Part shown: positions 1 through 8,073 of the stretch, piece after piece
How the letters are laid out: every line of letters starts with the position of its first letter
Position numbering within the stretch: the stretch's first letter is position 1
Assembly (NCBI RefSeq): GCF_008180195.1
Contig: NZ_VTAV01000012.1
Span: 94,736 to 158,735, forward strand
Direction: 5' to 3'
DNA from: Sphingobacterium phlebotomi
Lineage (GTDB): Bacteria > Bacteroidota > Bacteroidia > Sphingobacteriales > Sphingobacteriaceae
DNA length: 64,000 bases
Position numbers and translations under genes: made by a program
Notes under the pieces: model-generated
Seen by the model: the letters and a program-made list of their open reading frames with translations, nothing else
Told to the model about the DNA's origin: nothing
Databases searched by the model: none

Positions 1-59
1 TCTTGTTTACCACGACAAAGCTACAAAAAACACTATTTTAGCCATTGCGCCACATAGGC

Positions 60-896
60 TTACCAATGTAGCTTACTAACCACAGGAAAATGATCCGAAG
101 GGAATTTACCCATATACGTATCTGTTAAAATTCCATATTTATGTACGTTGAACGGTTTCGTGATAAAAATATGATCGATACGCTGTTTGGGTTTCAGGCC
201 TTTTCCCCACGCGTTAAAAGAGGAGTTCGGTTCGTACACAATTTTTGCCAGTTCATACGTATCTTGTACTATCTCACTTTTTGCAAGCGTAAAGTACGCT
301 TCGTTGGTTTCATCTACATTAAAGTCACCGGTTAAGATAATGGGCAAATCGTTTGCCAGTTCTTTTGCTTTTTCTAAGATAAGCTTTGCGCTTTCACGAC
401 GTGCTTCCACACCTACATGATCAAAATGCGTATTCATGAAGATAAACTGCTTGCCATTTTGGTTATCTTCAAATACACCCCATGTGCAAATCCTAGGCAA
501 AGCGGCATCCCATCCTTTGTTGGGTTTCCCAGTATCGGTAGCGGAAAGCCAAAACGTCCCGTCTTTTATTAATTTAAAGCGCTGTGTATTGAAGAAGATA
601 GCCGAGTGCTCTCCTTTTTCCGCTCCGTCATCACGTCCCACACCGATGTATTCAAACCCCGGCAATTGGCTCTTCATGTCCTGCACTTGTTCATAAAATC
701 CTTCTTGAATACCGAAAATATCAAATTCATGAAATTGAATGAGGTTGGTGACCGCCTGCTTCCTGTCCTCCCATAAATTCCCAACATCCGACGTCGTTTT
801 CAACCGTATATTAAAAGAAGCTACTGTCAGCTCTTGTGCTGACAACATGTAGGAAAATCCTAAAAGAAGTACTATTGATAAAGAAATCTTTTTCAT
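60..896 (-). CDS. Secreted endonuclease/exonuclease/phosphatase-family hydrolase
   Basis: A 278-residue protein with a cleavable signal peptide (MKKISLSIVLLLGFSYMLSA) followed by a complete EEP (DNase I-like) fold. Visible motifs in order are FNIRL near the N-terminus, GIQE (metal-binding Glu), THFDH, TGDFN (catalytic Asp/Asn) and SDHFPV at the end. The family hydrolyses phosphodiesters or phosphomonoesters in nucleic acids, phosphoinositides or sphingolipids, so the substrate cannot be told from sequence. It is the last visible gene of a same-strand run with a NAGPA-type glycosidase and a glycerophosphodiester phosphodiesterase, all exported, which suggests periplasmic or surface phosphodiester scavenging. 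The family call is firm, the role inferred. Confidence 0.88.
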   Translation of the reverse strand: MKKISLSIVLLLGFSYMLSAQELTVASFNIRLKTTSDVGNLWEDRKQAVTNLIQFHEFDIFGIQEGFYEQVQDMKSQLPGFEYIGVGRDDGAEKGEHSAIFFNTQRFKLIKDGTFWLSATDTGKPNKGWDAALPRICTWGVFEDNQNGKQFIFMNTHFDHVGVEARRESAKLILEKAKELANDLPIILTGDFNVDETNEAYFTLAKSEIVQDTYELAKIVYEPNSSFNAWGKGLKPKQRIDHIFITKPFNVHKYGILTDTYMGKFPSDHFPVVSKLHW

Positions 897-931
897 CTAT
901 TTATTTTTTTGTTTCATAACGTGATTTAACG

Positions 932-1771
932 TTACTTAATATAAATAATGTTGGCAACAGCGCGTTCACCTTCATGATCAAACAATTTATTATCAGACGG
1001 ATAGCTTACCAGCCCATTCTCGGTCGCTCCTTTTATATATAACGTAGAGCTTCCTCCGCCATCCAGGTTCATCGCCTCTTTCGCTCCCAACCACCGTAGT
1101 ACGCTCGACAGTTCGTGGAGATCCATACCGTGCGAAGATTTATTCCTCCCATCAACGACAAATAGGAGTAATTTATCATCGTCCGTCAATGCAACCGCCG
1201 TACGCGGATGCCGATTGTCGTTAAAAGCGTTTTTGGTTAATGGATAAGGGTTGCCGCTCCTAACAAGCATCGGACCAGCAAGCATGACGTTAGGATAGTG
1301 CTCCGACTCATACAGCGTATCCGTTGCAGCTTTGATTTTTATCTCTTTTTTTGACAGCAAAAGTAGTGCATTACCGCGATCTGTTTTTTTTCTGGTACGG
1401 TTAACAACTTTATTTTCTACTTGTATGAAATCAGTTGCACCGCCATTTTTCATATCAAAAAAACCGCCATTGATAGCTACCAACGCCCCGTGCTCCGATG
1501 CTAATTGTGAGGTCGGTTTTAACTCGGAGGGCTCGGCAGCTAAATAAAGGTTTTTCAAGTTCTTTTTAAGGTCGATTTCTACATAATTAATCTCCTGCTC
1601 ACCATCAAAGAGATTATTAAAATGTCCTTGCTTCCAGACAACCCCTTTTTTTACGTTCGTCTTTTTCCAGTCTTTGCTAACGACTGCTAGGGAATCTTGA
1701 TTCTCTTGTGCAGACGCAGCCGTAACAAAAAAGAAAATACCAATAAGAATATTGATCCTTAAACGATACAT
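932..1771 (-). CDS. Phosphodiester glycosidase (NAGPA-domain) family protein
   Basis: 279 residues with an N-terminal signal peptide ending near SAAQE-like residues 20-24. It shows the NAGPA (PF09992) hallmarks: NGGFF around residue 100, the HPRTAVAL strand, FVVDGR, and the glycine-rich LDGGGSSTLY motif near the C-terminus. Characterised relatives (the human uncovering enzyme) remove GlcNAc from phosphodiester-linked mannose 6-phosphate; bacterial members act on sugar phosphodiesters. It starts 6 bases after the stop of the GDPD gene, so the two are almost certainly co-transcribed. An export role on sugar-phosphodiester material is inferred. Confidence 0.87.
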   Translation of the reverse strand: MYRLRINILIGIFFFVTAASAQENQDSLAVVSKDWKKTNVKKGVVWKQGHFNNLFDGEQEINYVEIDLKKNLKNLYLAAEPSELKPTSQLASEHGALVAINGGFFDMKNGGATDFIQVENKVVNRTRKKTDRGNALLLLSKKEIKIKAATDTLYESEHYPNVMLAGPMLVRSGNPYPLTKNAFNDNRHPRTAVALTDDDKLLLFVVDGRNKSSHGMDLHELSSVLRWLGAKEAMNLDGGGSSTLYIKGATENGLVSYPSDNKLFDHEGERAVANIIYIK

Positions 1772-1777
1772 CGAATA

Positions 1778-2539
1778 TTATTTTTTTAGAACGCGGCTAA
1801 GCAACTCTGGCTCATCCGTCGTGATATAATCAATCTTTTGGTCAATGAAATAATGCATATCGTCTTCACGATTCACTGTCCATACATTGGTTTTAAGTTT
1901 CAATTTCTTTGCCTCTCCGATCCATTCGGGGTGTTTCTTATACACTGACTGGTTGTAATCCAGTCCGCTTAAACCTGCTGCCTTTATCTCTTGAGGTGAT
2001 TTATCGCCATTAAGGTAGTGAACTTTTGCTTTCTTGTCCAATTCTTTAAGTTTCAAACAGGCATCGTAGCTGAACGCGATATATTCTACTTGTTTTTCGG
2101 CTTTCAGTTTCTTTACCAAAGCCACGGCTAGCTCCGCCGATTTCAACGTTCTTTCTGTACCAAGCTTATTCGTTTTAAGTTCATAAATCAATTTGGTTTT
2201 TTTCTGCTTCAGTCCTTCTTTTAAATACTCTTCGGCAGTAGCGATGCTTTCTCCGTTGGGGTGTTTCTTGGCGAGCAATTCTTCGTAGGTGGATGTAGCT
2301 ATGTCTATTCCATAAAAGTCTTGGTCATGGTTTACCACCAATACATCATCTTTTGTGAGGTGTACATCAAACTCTGATCCCCATGCTTGCTGCTCTATGG
2401 CTTTATTTAAGGATGCGAGTGAATTCTGCGGCACTTCGGTATTTTTCCAGGCTCCGCGATGCGTGATCATTTCTGTTTGAGCTATAGCTCCCATGTGCAC
2501 GACCGTTATTAAGGTCAGGATTACTAATGTTGTTTTCAT
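1778..2539 (-). CDS. Glycerophosphodiester phosphodiesterase (GDPD family), exported
   Basis: 253 residues with signal peptide MKTTLVILTLITVVHMGAIA. The catalytic GDPD signature is present: THRG (His-Arg), then EFD (metal-binding Glu and Asp) and VVNHDQ with the second catalytic His, followed by a TIM-barrel-like body with YELKTNK and a C-terminal WTVN strand typical of the family. The reaction is hydrolysis of glycerophosphodiesters to glycerol 3-phosphate and an alcohol. It is the promoter-proximal gene of the three-gene phosphodiester hydrolase run; the 85 bp upstream (2540-2624) is AT-rich and probably holds the promoter, but no clear box was found. Confidence 0.92.
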   Translation of the reverse strand: MKTTLVILTLITVVHMGAIAQTEMITHRGAWKNTEVPQNSLASLNKAIEQQAWGSEFDVHLTKDDVLVVNHDQDFYGIDIATSTYEELLAKKHPNGESIATAEEYLKEGLKQKKTKLIYELKTNKLGTERTLKSAELAVALVKKLKAEKQVEYIAFSYDACLKLKELDKKAKVHYLNGDKSPQEIKAAGLSGLDYNQSVYKKHPEWIGEAKKLKLKTNVWTVNREDDMHYFIDQKIDYITTDEPELLSRVLKK

Positions 2540-2624
2540 ATCTTACATGAATAAGGTATACGTTTGATTGATGTGTTTATTTAATTACACGAATATACCC
2601 AATTCCCATTAAGATTGTGTTAAA

Positions 2625-3281
2625 TTACCTTTTACCATTCCATTCGCCATAAAATTGTTGCAAAAAGGATTCCATAAAATGATGGCGCTTCTCGGCTATT
2701 TGCTTGGCTGTATCGGTATTCATCTTGTCCCGTAACAGTAATAGTTTTTCGTAAAAATGATTAACGGTAGGCGCCGACGTATTTTTATATGCCTCCTTAC
2801 TCAGTTTTTGGTGGGGAGGAATATTGGGGTTATATATTTCTCGATTCTTAAATCCTCCATAATGAAAAGCACGCGCAATGCCGATAGCTCCGATAGCATC
2901 CAAACGATCCGCATCTTGCACAATCTCTAATTCTTTGGAATGAAAATCAACTTGCCCCAAAGACGCTTTGTAAGACATATTAAATATAATCTGCTGTACA
3001 TGTTCTATCCGGTCTTTATCCAATCCGATGCGCTGTAACAACTCTCCTGCTATACGCGGGCCTATATGCTCGTCACCATTATGAAATTTGCTATCAGCAA
3101 TATCATGTAGCAATGCGGTCAACTCACAAACTAACGCATCAGCTTCCTCCGTTTCTAAAATCAGTTTTGTATTGTCCCATACCCGCTGAATATGCCACCA
3201 ATCATGCCCTGCTTCTGCATTTTTCAGCTTTTCCTGCACAAAAGAAACGGTTTGTTGTATGATTATCTCGTCATCTATCAT
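2625..3281 (-). CDS. HD-domain metal-dependent phosphohydrolase
   Basis: 218 residues, cytoplasmic, no signal peptide. The HD superfamily metal ligands are visible as HDWWH near residue 25, the central LLHDIAD motif, and QDADRLDAIGAIGIARAF in the C-terminal half, a pattern of the YedJ-like bacterial HD hydrolases. The substrate is unknown. Its start overlaps the 3' end of the upstream methyltransferase gene by 11 bases, so the two are translationally coupled or at least one operon. Confidence 0.85.
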   Translation of the reverse strand: MIDDEIIIQQTVSFVQEKLKNAEAGHDWWHIQRVWDNTKLILETEEADALVCELTALLHDIADSKFHNGDEHIGPRIAGELLQRIGLDKDRIEHVQQIIFNMSYKASLGQVDFHSKELEIVQDADRLDAIGAIGIARAFHYGGFKNREIYNPNIPPHQKLSKEAYKNTSAPTVNHFYEKLLLLRDKMNTDTAKQIAEKRHHFMESFLQQFYGEWNGKR

Positions 3282-4527
3282 TTTTATCCCGTACCCGAAT
3301 GAGTTTATGTATTTTACCTCCGGTTATCTTTTCTGTTGAATCAGGCTGTATTTCGGGCGCAGCAGGTTTATCTTTCGAACCTTCATACAGCTCATATTGC
3401 AATAGCCGACAATCTAGTTTACCGTTGAAAAACTCAAACCTGCGGGATGCTTGCAGACCAATTTTTTTGGCCAGGTCGAGATTTCCCGTAAACACGTAGC
3501 CTCGATACCCCTTGCACTCCTGTTTCATAAAGTCGCCGATACGTTTATAAGTTGCTTCCAGTTTTGTATGTACCCCCAGACGCTCACCATATTCTGGATT
3601 AAACATCATCACACCGTTTCCTTCGGGGATGGTTGTCTTGGCAAAGTCAGTTACCTCAAAGGTAATCAAATGCTCCACACCGGCCGTCTTTGCATTCGAT
3701 TTTGCAATTTCTATCGCCACATCTGAGATATCCGAAGCTACAATATGAGGGAGATTATTTTTATCTGTCAATTCCTTCAACCGGCGACGTTCCTCAAAAA
3801 ACACTTCCTCATCATAACCTATAAAATGCATGAAAGCATAATTCATCCGTTGCAAACCGGGCATACGCTTTTGCGCCATCAGCGCCGCTTCAATAGCTAA
3901 GGTTCCCGAACCACACATGGGGTTTATGAAGGGCGATTTACCATCCCACTTAGTAGCCATGATAGTCGCTGCGGCAAGCGCTTCCAACATGGGTGCTTTG
4001 CCGGGATGTTTTCGATAGCCGTGCTTAGCGAGCGTTTCGCCGGAAGTATCTAAAAAGATTTCTGCTCTATCATCTATCCAGTGTAGATGGATGACGGCCC
4101 GGTTTAACTCAGGTCCCGTATTAGGTCGTAAACCTTTTTTATTTTTAATACGGTCTACAATGGCATCTTTTACCTTGACATTCGCAAACAGCGGCGTCGT
4201 AATCGTCTCATTGTGTACATTTGATGTAACAGAGAAATATCCATCAAACGGAAGGAGCTCTTCCCATGCAACAGTCATCAGCGCTTTGTAGAGCTCATCG
4301 GCATTTCGAGCACGGAACGATTTTATCTCATAAAGCACTTGACTCGCTATGCGCAAATTCAGGTTCAATCGGATGCATTCATTTACAGAGGCGCTAACCT
4401 CTATACCTGTATTAAAAGCACGGACAATGTCAAAGCCCAGCGCTTCCACTTCTTGTGCCAAATAAGGGGACAAGCGTCTATTGCAGGTAATGATAACTTT
4501 ATTGGGGGTGTTGAAAACTTCCATCAT
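3271..4527 (-). CDS. THUMP-domain class I SAM-dependent RNA methyltransferase (RlmL/YcbY N-half type)
   Basis: Starting at the MM pair (4527 or 4524) gives about 418 residues. The frame stays open upstream to 4641, but that would overlap the divergent DUF3127 gene, and the family homology begins at this Met. An N-terminal THUMP domain (about residues 10-150) is followed by a UPF0020/Rossmann methyltransferase with the SAM-binding region NPMCGSGTLAIEAA. The catalytic NPPY-type motif reads NPEYGERLG. The Glu at the third position is a variant I would check against close homologues rather than call inactivating. Relatives methylate guanosine N2 in 23S rRNA. The 3' end overlaps the HD hydrolase gene. 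Confidence 0.88.
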   Translation of the reverse strand: MMEVFNTPNKVIITCNRRLSPYLAQEVEALGFDIVRAFNTGIEVSASVNECIRLNLNLRIASQVLYEIKSFRARNADELYKALMTVAWEELLPFDGYFSVTSNVHNETITTPLFANVKVKDAIVDRIKNKKGLRPNTGPELNRAVIHLHWIDDRAEIFLDTSGETLAKHGYRKHPGKAPMLEALAAATIMATKWDGKSPFINPMCGSGTLAIEAALMAQKRMPGLQRMNYAFMHFIGYDEEVFFEERRRLKELTDKNNLPHIVASDISDVAIEIAKSNAKTAGVEHLITFEVTDFAKTTIPEGNGVMMFNPEYGERLGVHTKLEATYKRIGDFMKQECKGYRGYVFTGNLDLAKKIGLQASRRFEFFNGKLDCRLLQYELYEGSKDKPAAPEIQPDSTEKITGGKIHKLIRVRDKNDR

Positions 4528-4596
4528 CTTTTTTGCAAAGTTACTTATTCTGCTTAGCAAAAAATGCTTAATTTTACAGTTTAATACGTTTTTGAT

Positions 4597-4971
4597 ATGG
4601 AAATAAGAGGAAAAGTTCATGAAATAGGCGCTACGCAACAAGTTACGGAATCTTTCAAAAAAAGAGATTTAATTGTTGCTTACGCAGAAAACCCACAATT
4701 TGTAGAATACATTCGCTTTGAGGCAACGCAAGACCGCGTCAATATATTTGATAACTTAGCTGTTGGTGATGACGTAGAGATTTCGTTTAATCTACGCGGT
4801 CGTCCGTGGACAAATAAAGAAGGAGTTACCACGTACTTCAATTCCTTAGTAGCGTGGAGAGTAACAAAACTGGCCAATACACCGCAACAAGCTCAAGCAC
4901 CAGGTCAAATGGACATGCCTCCGGTCGATATATCGTCTTCCGGAGCAGATGATGACGATTTACCTTTCTAA
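4597..4971 (+). CDS. DUF3127 domain-containing protein
   Basis: 124 residues, one of the few plus-strand genes. The whole protein matches the DUF3127 pattern seen across Bacteroidota: an OB-fold-like core beginning MEIRGKVHEIG, with FKKRDLIV, FEATQDR, and DDVEISFNLRGRPW strands, and a disordered acidic tail ending GADDDDLPF. That acidic tail with terminal LPF/IPF is also typical of single-stranded-DNA-binding proteins. A nucleic-acid-related role is plausible but unproven. It is transcribed divergently from the methyltransferase and ends just before the palindrome at 4984. Confidence 0.85.
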   Translation: MEIRGKVHEIGATQQVTESFKKRDLIVAYAENPQFVEYIRFEATQDRVNIFDNLAVGDDVEISFNLRGRPWTNKEGVTTYFNSLVAWRVTKLANTPQQAQAPGQMDMPPVDISSSGADDDDLPF

Positions 4972-4983
4972 GTAAAAAAGAGA

Positions 4984-5035
4984 TTTATAAAGTAACAGGG
5001 CAGCCTTATATAAGGCTGCCCTGTTACTTTATAAA
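4984..5035. terminator. 52-bp perfect palindrome, bidirectional terminator between convergent genes
   Basis: Every base from 4984 to 5009 pairs with 5010 to 5035, with no spacer, giving two 26-bp arms around the core CCTTATATAAGG. It sits between the stop codons of the convergent DUF3127 gene and the PUL's last gene. The GC-rich centre (GGGCAGCC/GGCTGCCC) with AT-rich flanks fits a terminator acting both ways, although the U-tracts are short. Confidence 0.85.
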
Positions 5036-5050
5036 AAACATATGTTGCCT

Positions 5051-7081
5051 TTAGTCGGCGGCATTAAAATACTTTTCTACACGATCGGGGCTTAACATTT
5101 GCCAAAGCGAGGCAACCGTCCACCCAGGCGCAAATATATCGTTGTAAAAGCCTTTACCATTCTTTCCATAATCCCAGTTAGTATGTTGGACAACTTCCGG
5201 ATAATAACCTACTTTTCCGATGTCAAACATATTGTCCGGAATAGGCATCAATTGGAGCATAGAGCTCTTTATAACCGACGAAAACGCAGAAAAACGGGGT
5301 TCATGGCATTCTTCCGACAGCCAATCAAGAATAGTGGCAAACTCAAAGATAAATACATCGACATGATTGTTCTCTACAGATACGTTACCCCATCCCCTTG
5401 TTTTAAAACCTACGTCACCCAACATTTGTCCCTGTGCAAATGGCACATCCCACAGATAATACCAAGAGAGGCAAAAATAAGCGGCTTGCTGACACAAGTC
5501 CACATAATGCTGTCTCTCCTTCCCTTTCGTCACCATAGCCAGATAATGCATTGCCGTAGAAGCATACAATGACGCTTCTTTATCTTCGCAATTGGCATCC
5601 AACGTCGAAGAAAAGTAGTCTGCTTTAGCTATAAGCTCGTTCTCCAAATATTTCCCAGCTCGCTTGGCACTTTCCAGATAGGATTTGTTATGAAAATATG
5701 CATACCCCATAGTCAGCGGTAATACACCCGATGGCGTACTACCTCCGGAAGCGTCCGTTACCTGAAAATGCTGATCAAATTTTCGCGGGAAGCTACCGTC
5801 TTGCTTTTGCAACTTTGCAAAGTTGCAAAAAAGTATCTTTACTCTATTTTCCCATGTTACATGCGTTCTTCCTTTCATCTTCTCGTATTTGAGATAATTC
5901 AAAACAGCAAAAAGCCCTTCTGATTGACGACGGATACTATACTCTTGTGTTACACTATCCTTTCCGTAATCCACATACTCATGAAAAAAACCATTCGCAG
6001 CAAACCCATGTTGGAGATAGGAATTGAAAATGCTGTTCGCTTTATGAACCAACGCTGTATCCCCTATTTCTTCCCCATACTCCAGTGCATTAAATGCATT
6101 CAGTAAAACGCGTCCTATGAAACCAACTTCCGTCGCTTCGGTACTTTCACAATCATCGGTTCGCATATGTACGCCAGAAAAGTATTTTAAATCAAATTTA
6201 TCTACATAGCTTTCTCTAAAAAAATTAGACAATGTCTCTTTAGCCTGCTCCACGCGCATAGCATTGGTGTATATCGCCGGCTTTAGCGAGTCATACGCAT
6301 AATTCCACACATCAGATACGAAGGCAGAATAATTTGCGGCCTTACCTTTTCGTACCTCCCAGGTCAGCTGGCGAACTTCCCCCTTTTCCAATTTCTCAAA
6401 CGCCTGCACCGCAGGGACAAGTGTAAGTTTACGTATATACGTATGAGGCGCCTCCTGATAGGGAAAGCCGAAAACCAAGGATGTATTCCCTCCGCTATTG
6501 CGGAAACCAGTAGACCCGATATCGGTCTTTCCCGAAAGAATAACTTCTCCCGCGCTGTGCGTTGTAAGGCTTTCGTGCTTGAATTCATCCAAACGCATAA
6601 CCGTAAAATAATCACCTGTCTTATCACTGTATATCCCTGTCAATGGTGTGCTCAAACGATCTTCCCGCACTTGCCAGCTATGGCTAGTTGCATAGGAAGG
6701 AGCTTCTTCCGGCGAGCGAAGATTACGCCTATACCAGAATCCAGGCATCAAAAATTGACAGTCTTCGTGTTGAATAGCGGGTAATGTCAGCTGCTCTTCA
6801 AAGTTATAATATACCGTTTCTTTTGCCGTAATTTCTATGGATATCTGCATACCCGACGATGTTTCCTGAATTTGCCGACGGATAGAAACCGGCAAATCCC
6901 GATCGGATGTCAATACGCCTGACGGACTAGTACCTAACACATGAGCAACTGCGGGATTGCCTGGCTTTTTAATCGATAATCGCCATTCTGAATTTGATAG
7001 ATTCGTGTTTGATAGAACAGTATTAGCCGTTGCCGATCCCAACATAACGACTAATAACCATACCACAAGAAATTTTTTCAT
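5051..7081 (-). CDS. Secreted, probable (alpha/alpha)-toroid PUL protein of unassigned family
   Basis: About 676 residues from the Met at 7081, chosen because it gives a clean signal peptide (MKKFLVVWLLVVMLGSATA); an upstream in-frame start at 7102 adds seven residues. Residues about 25-250 look beta-rich; the rest is a series of aromatic helices with blocks such as GFFHEYVDYGKDS, QKQDGSFPRKFD and ASLYASTAMHYLAM that resemble six-hairpin glycosidases or polysaccharide lyases. I do not recognise a CAZy family. It is the last gene of the GH43/SusCD locus, 23 bases after a GH43 stop, so a glycan-degrading role is likely but inferred. Confidence 0.6.
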   Translation of the reverse strand: MKKFLVVWLLVVMLGSATANTVLSNTNLSNSEWRLSIKKPGNPAVAHVLGTSPSGVLTSDRDLPVSIRRQIQETSSGMQISIEITAKETVYYNFEEQLTLPAIQHEDCQFLMPGFWYRRNLRSPEEAPSYATSHSWQVREDRLSTPLTGIYSDKTGDYFTVMRLDEFKHESLTTHSAGEVILSGKTDIGSTGFRNSGGNTSLVFGFPYQEAPHTYIRKLTLVPAVQAFEKLEKGEVRQLTWEVRKGKAANYSAFVSDVWNYAYDSLKPAIYTNAMRVEQAKETLSNFFRESYVDKFDLKYFSGVHMRTDDCESTEATEVGFIGRVLLNAFNALEYGEEIGDTALVHKANSIFNSYLQHGFAANGFFHEYVDYGKDSVTQEYSIRRQSEGLFAVLNYLKYEKMKGRTHVTWENRVKILFCNFAKLQKQDGSFPRKFDQHFQVTDASGGSTPSGVLPLTMGYAYFHNKSYLESAKRAGKYLENELIAKADYFSSTLDANCEDKEASLYASTAMHYLAMVTKGKERQHYVDLCQQAAYFCLSWYYLWDVPFAQGQMLGDVGFKTRGWGNVSVENNHVDVFIFEFATILDWLSEECHEPRFSAFSSVIKSSMLQLMPIPDNMFDIGKVGYYPEVVQHTNWDYGKNGKGFYNDIFAPGWTVASLWQMLSPDRVEKYFNAAD

Positions 7082-7104
7082 TATATACATATTGTGTTCC
7101 ACAT

Positions 7105-8055
7105 TTATCTAATCACTACGGGTGCCAAAATATCTTCCCCTGTATACATTACGGGTACCGCATTGTCGGTAAAATGCACATCCGTCATCAACATGATCCT
7201 CGGCAAAACCTTATTGGGAGCATAATGGGCATGAAAAACCATTTTCAATTGCCCTTCTTTATCTTTGAAAAGCGAATGATGTCCAACGCCCGTATAGCCT
7301 TGAGGTTTCAGCAAGATAGGATTTCCTGAAAACTTTGTCCATGGTCCATGGGGTGAGCTGGCGGTAGCATATCCCACACCGTAGTAATGGCTTTCAAAGT
7401 GATTCGCTGAATAGGTCATATAGTAGATTCCTTGATGTTTAACAATAAAAGGTCCTTCATTAATACGGCCCTGGATTCTTTCCCAATTTTGCGAAACATT
7501 GATACAGGGCTTAAGAGTTTCTCTTTTTATCGTTTTCAAATCGTCTTCCAGTTCTGCCATCCATACGACAGAGCCGTCCGTGAAACGTACAAAATACAAA
7601 TAAGGCGTACCATCATCATCAATAAACAGAGAATTATCTATAGCTTTTCCATCTGCCCACATGGGCTCTTTCTCCTGTTGCATAAACGGTCCTAATGGAC
7701 TATCGGCTGTTGCCACCCCTATATGCTCGTCGGCTGTAAAATACATATAGAATTTATTCTTTTCTGCAATATAATAGACTTCTGGGGCCCAAAACCATCG
7801 CTCGGCCCAAGTGCTGTCTTTATGTAAGGCCAACTGGGATGTTTTCCGCCAAGACTCTAAATCTTCGGACGTGTACACCTCAATGCCATTGGAAGCATTT
7901 GTCCCATAAGCATAATACATATTTTCATGATAGAGGATATTCGGGTCGCCCAATAATACGGGAGTTTGATACTCGAAATCGCGCTGGTTGTTTTTTTCGC
8001 AAGATGATACGCCCACGAAGACGAATGCTAGCGCTATATATAATAAGGTTTTCAT
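7105..8055 (-). CDS. Glycoside hydrolase family 43 lipoprotein (copy 1)
   Basis: 316 residues with a lipoprotein signal (VSSC, Cys19), so probably on the outer surface. The five-bladed GH43 propeller catalytic set is visible: Asp37 in LGDPNILY (base), Asp140 in AIDNSLFIDDDG (pKa modulator) and Glu200 in INEGPF (acid). GH43 enzymes release arabinose, xylose or galactose from plant glycans; the exact specificity is not evident. It is a close paralogue of the GH43 at 12712, with catalytic residues at nearly the same positions, and the two flank the SusC/SusD pair. It lies 18 bases downstream of susD in the same operon. Confidence 0.9.
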   Translation of the reverse strand: MKTLLYIALAFVFVGVSSCEKNNQRDFEYQTPVLLGDPNILYHENMYYAYGTNASNGIEVYTSEDLESWRKTSQLALHKDSTWAERWFWAPEVYYIAEKNKFYMYFTADEHIGVATADSPLGPFMQQEKEPMWADGKAIDNSLFIDDDGTPYLYFVRFTDGSVVWMAELEDDLKTIKRETLKPCINVSQNWERIQGRINEGPFIVKHQGIYYMTYSANHFESHYYGVGYATASSPHGPWTKFSGNPILLKPQGYTGVGHHSLFKDKEGQLKMVFHAHYAPNKVLPRIMLMTDVHFTDNAVPVMYTGEDILAPVVIR

Positions 8056-8073
8056 ACAAAATAACGTTTAGTA

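Noticed and set aside
4528..4641. Longer N-terminus for the THUMP methyltransferase
   Set aside because: It would overlap the divergent DUF3127 coding region and lacks family similarity.
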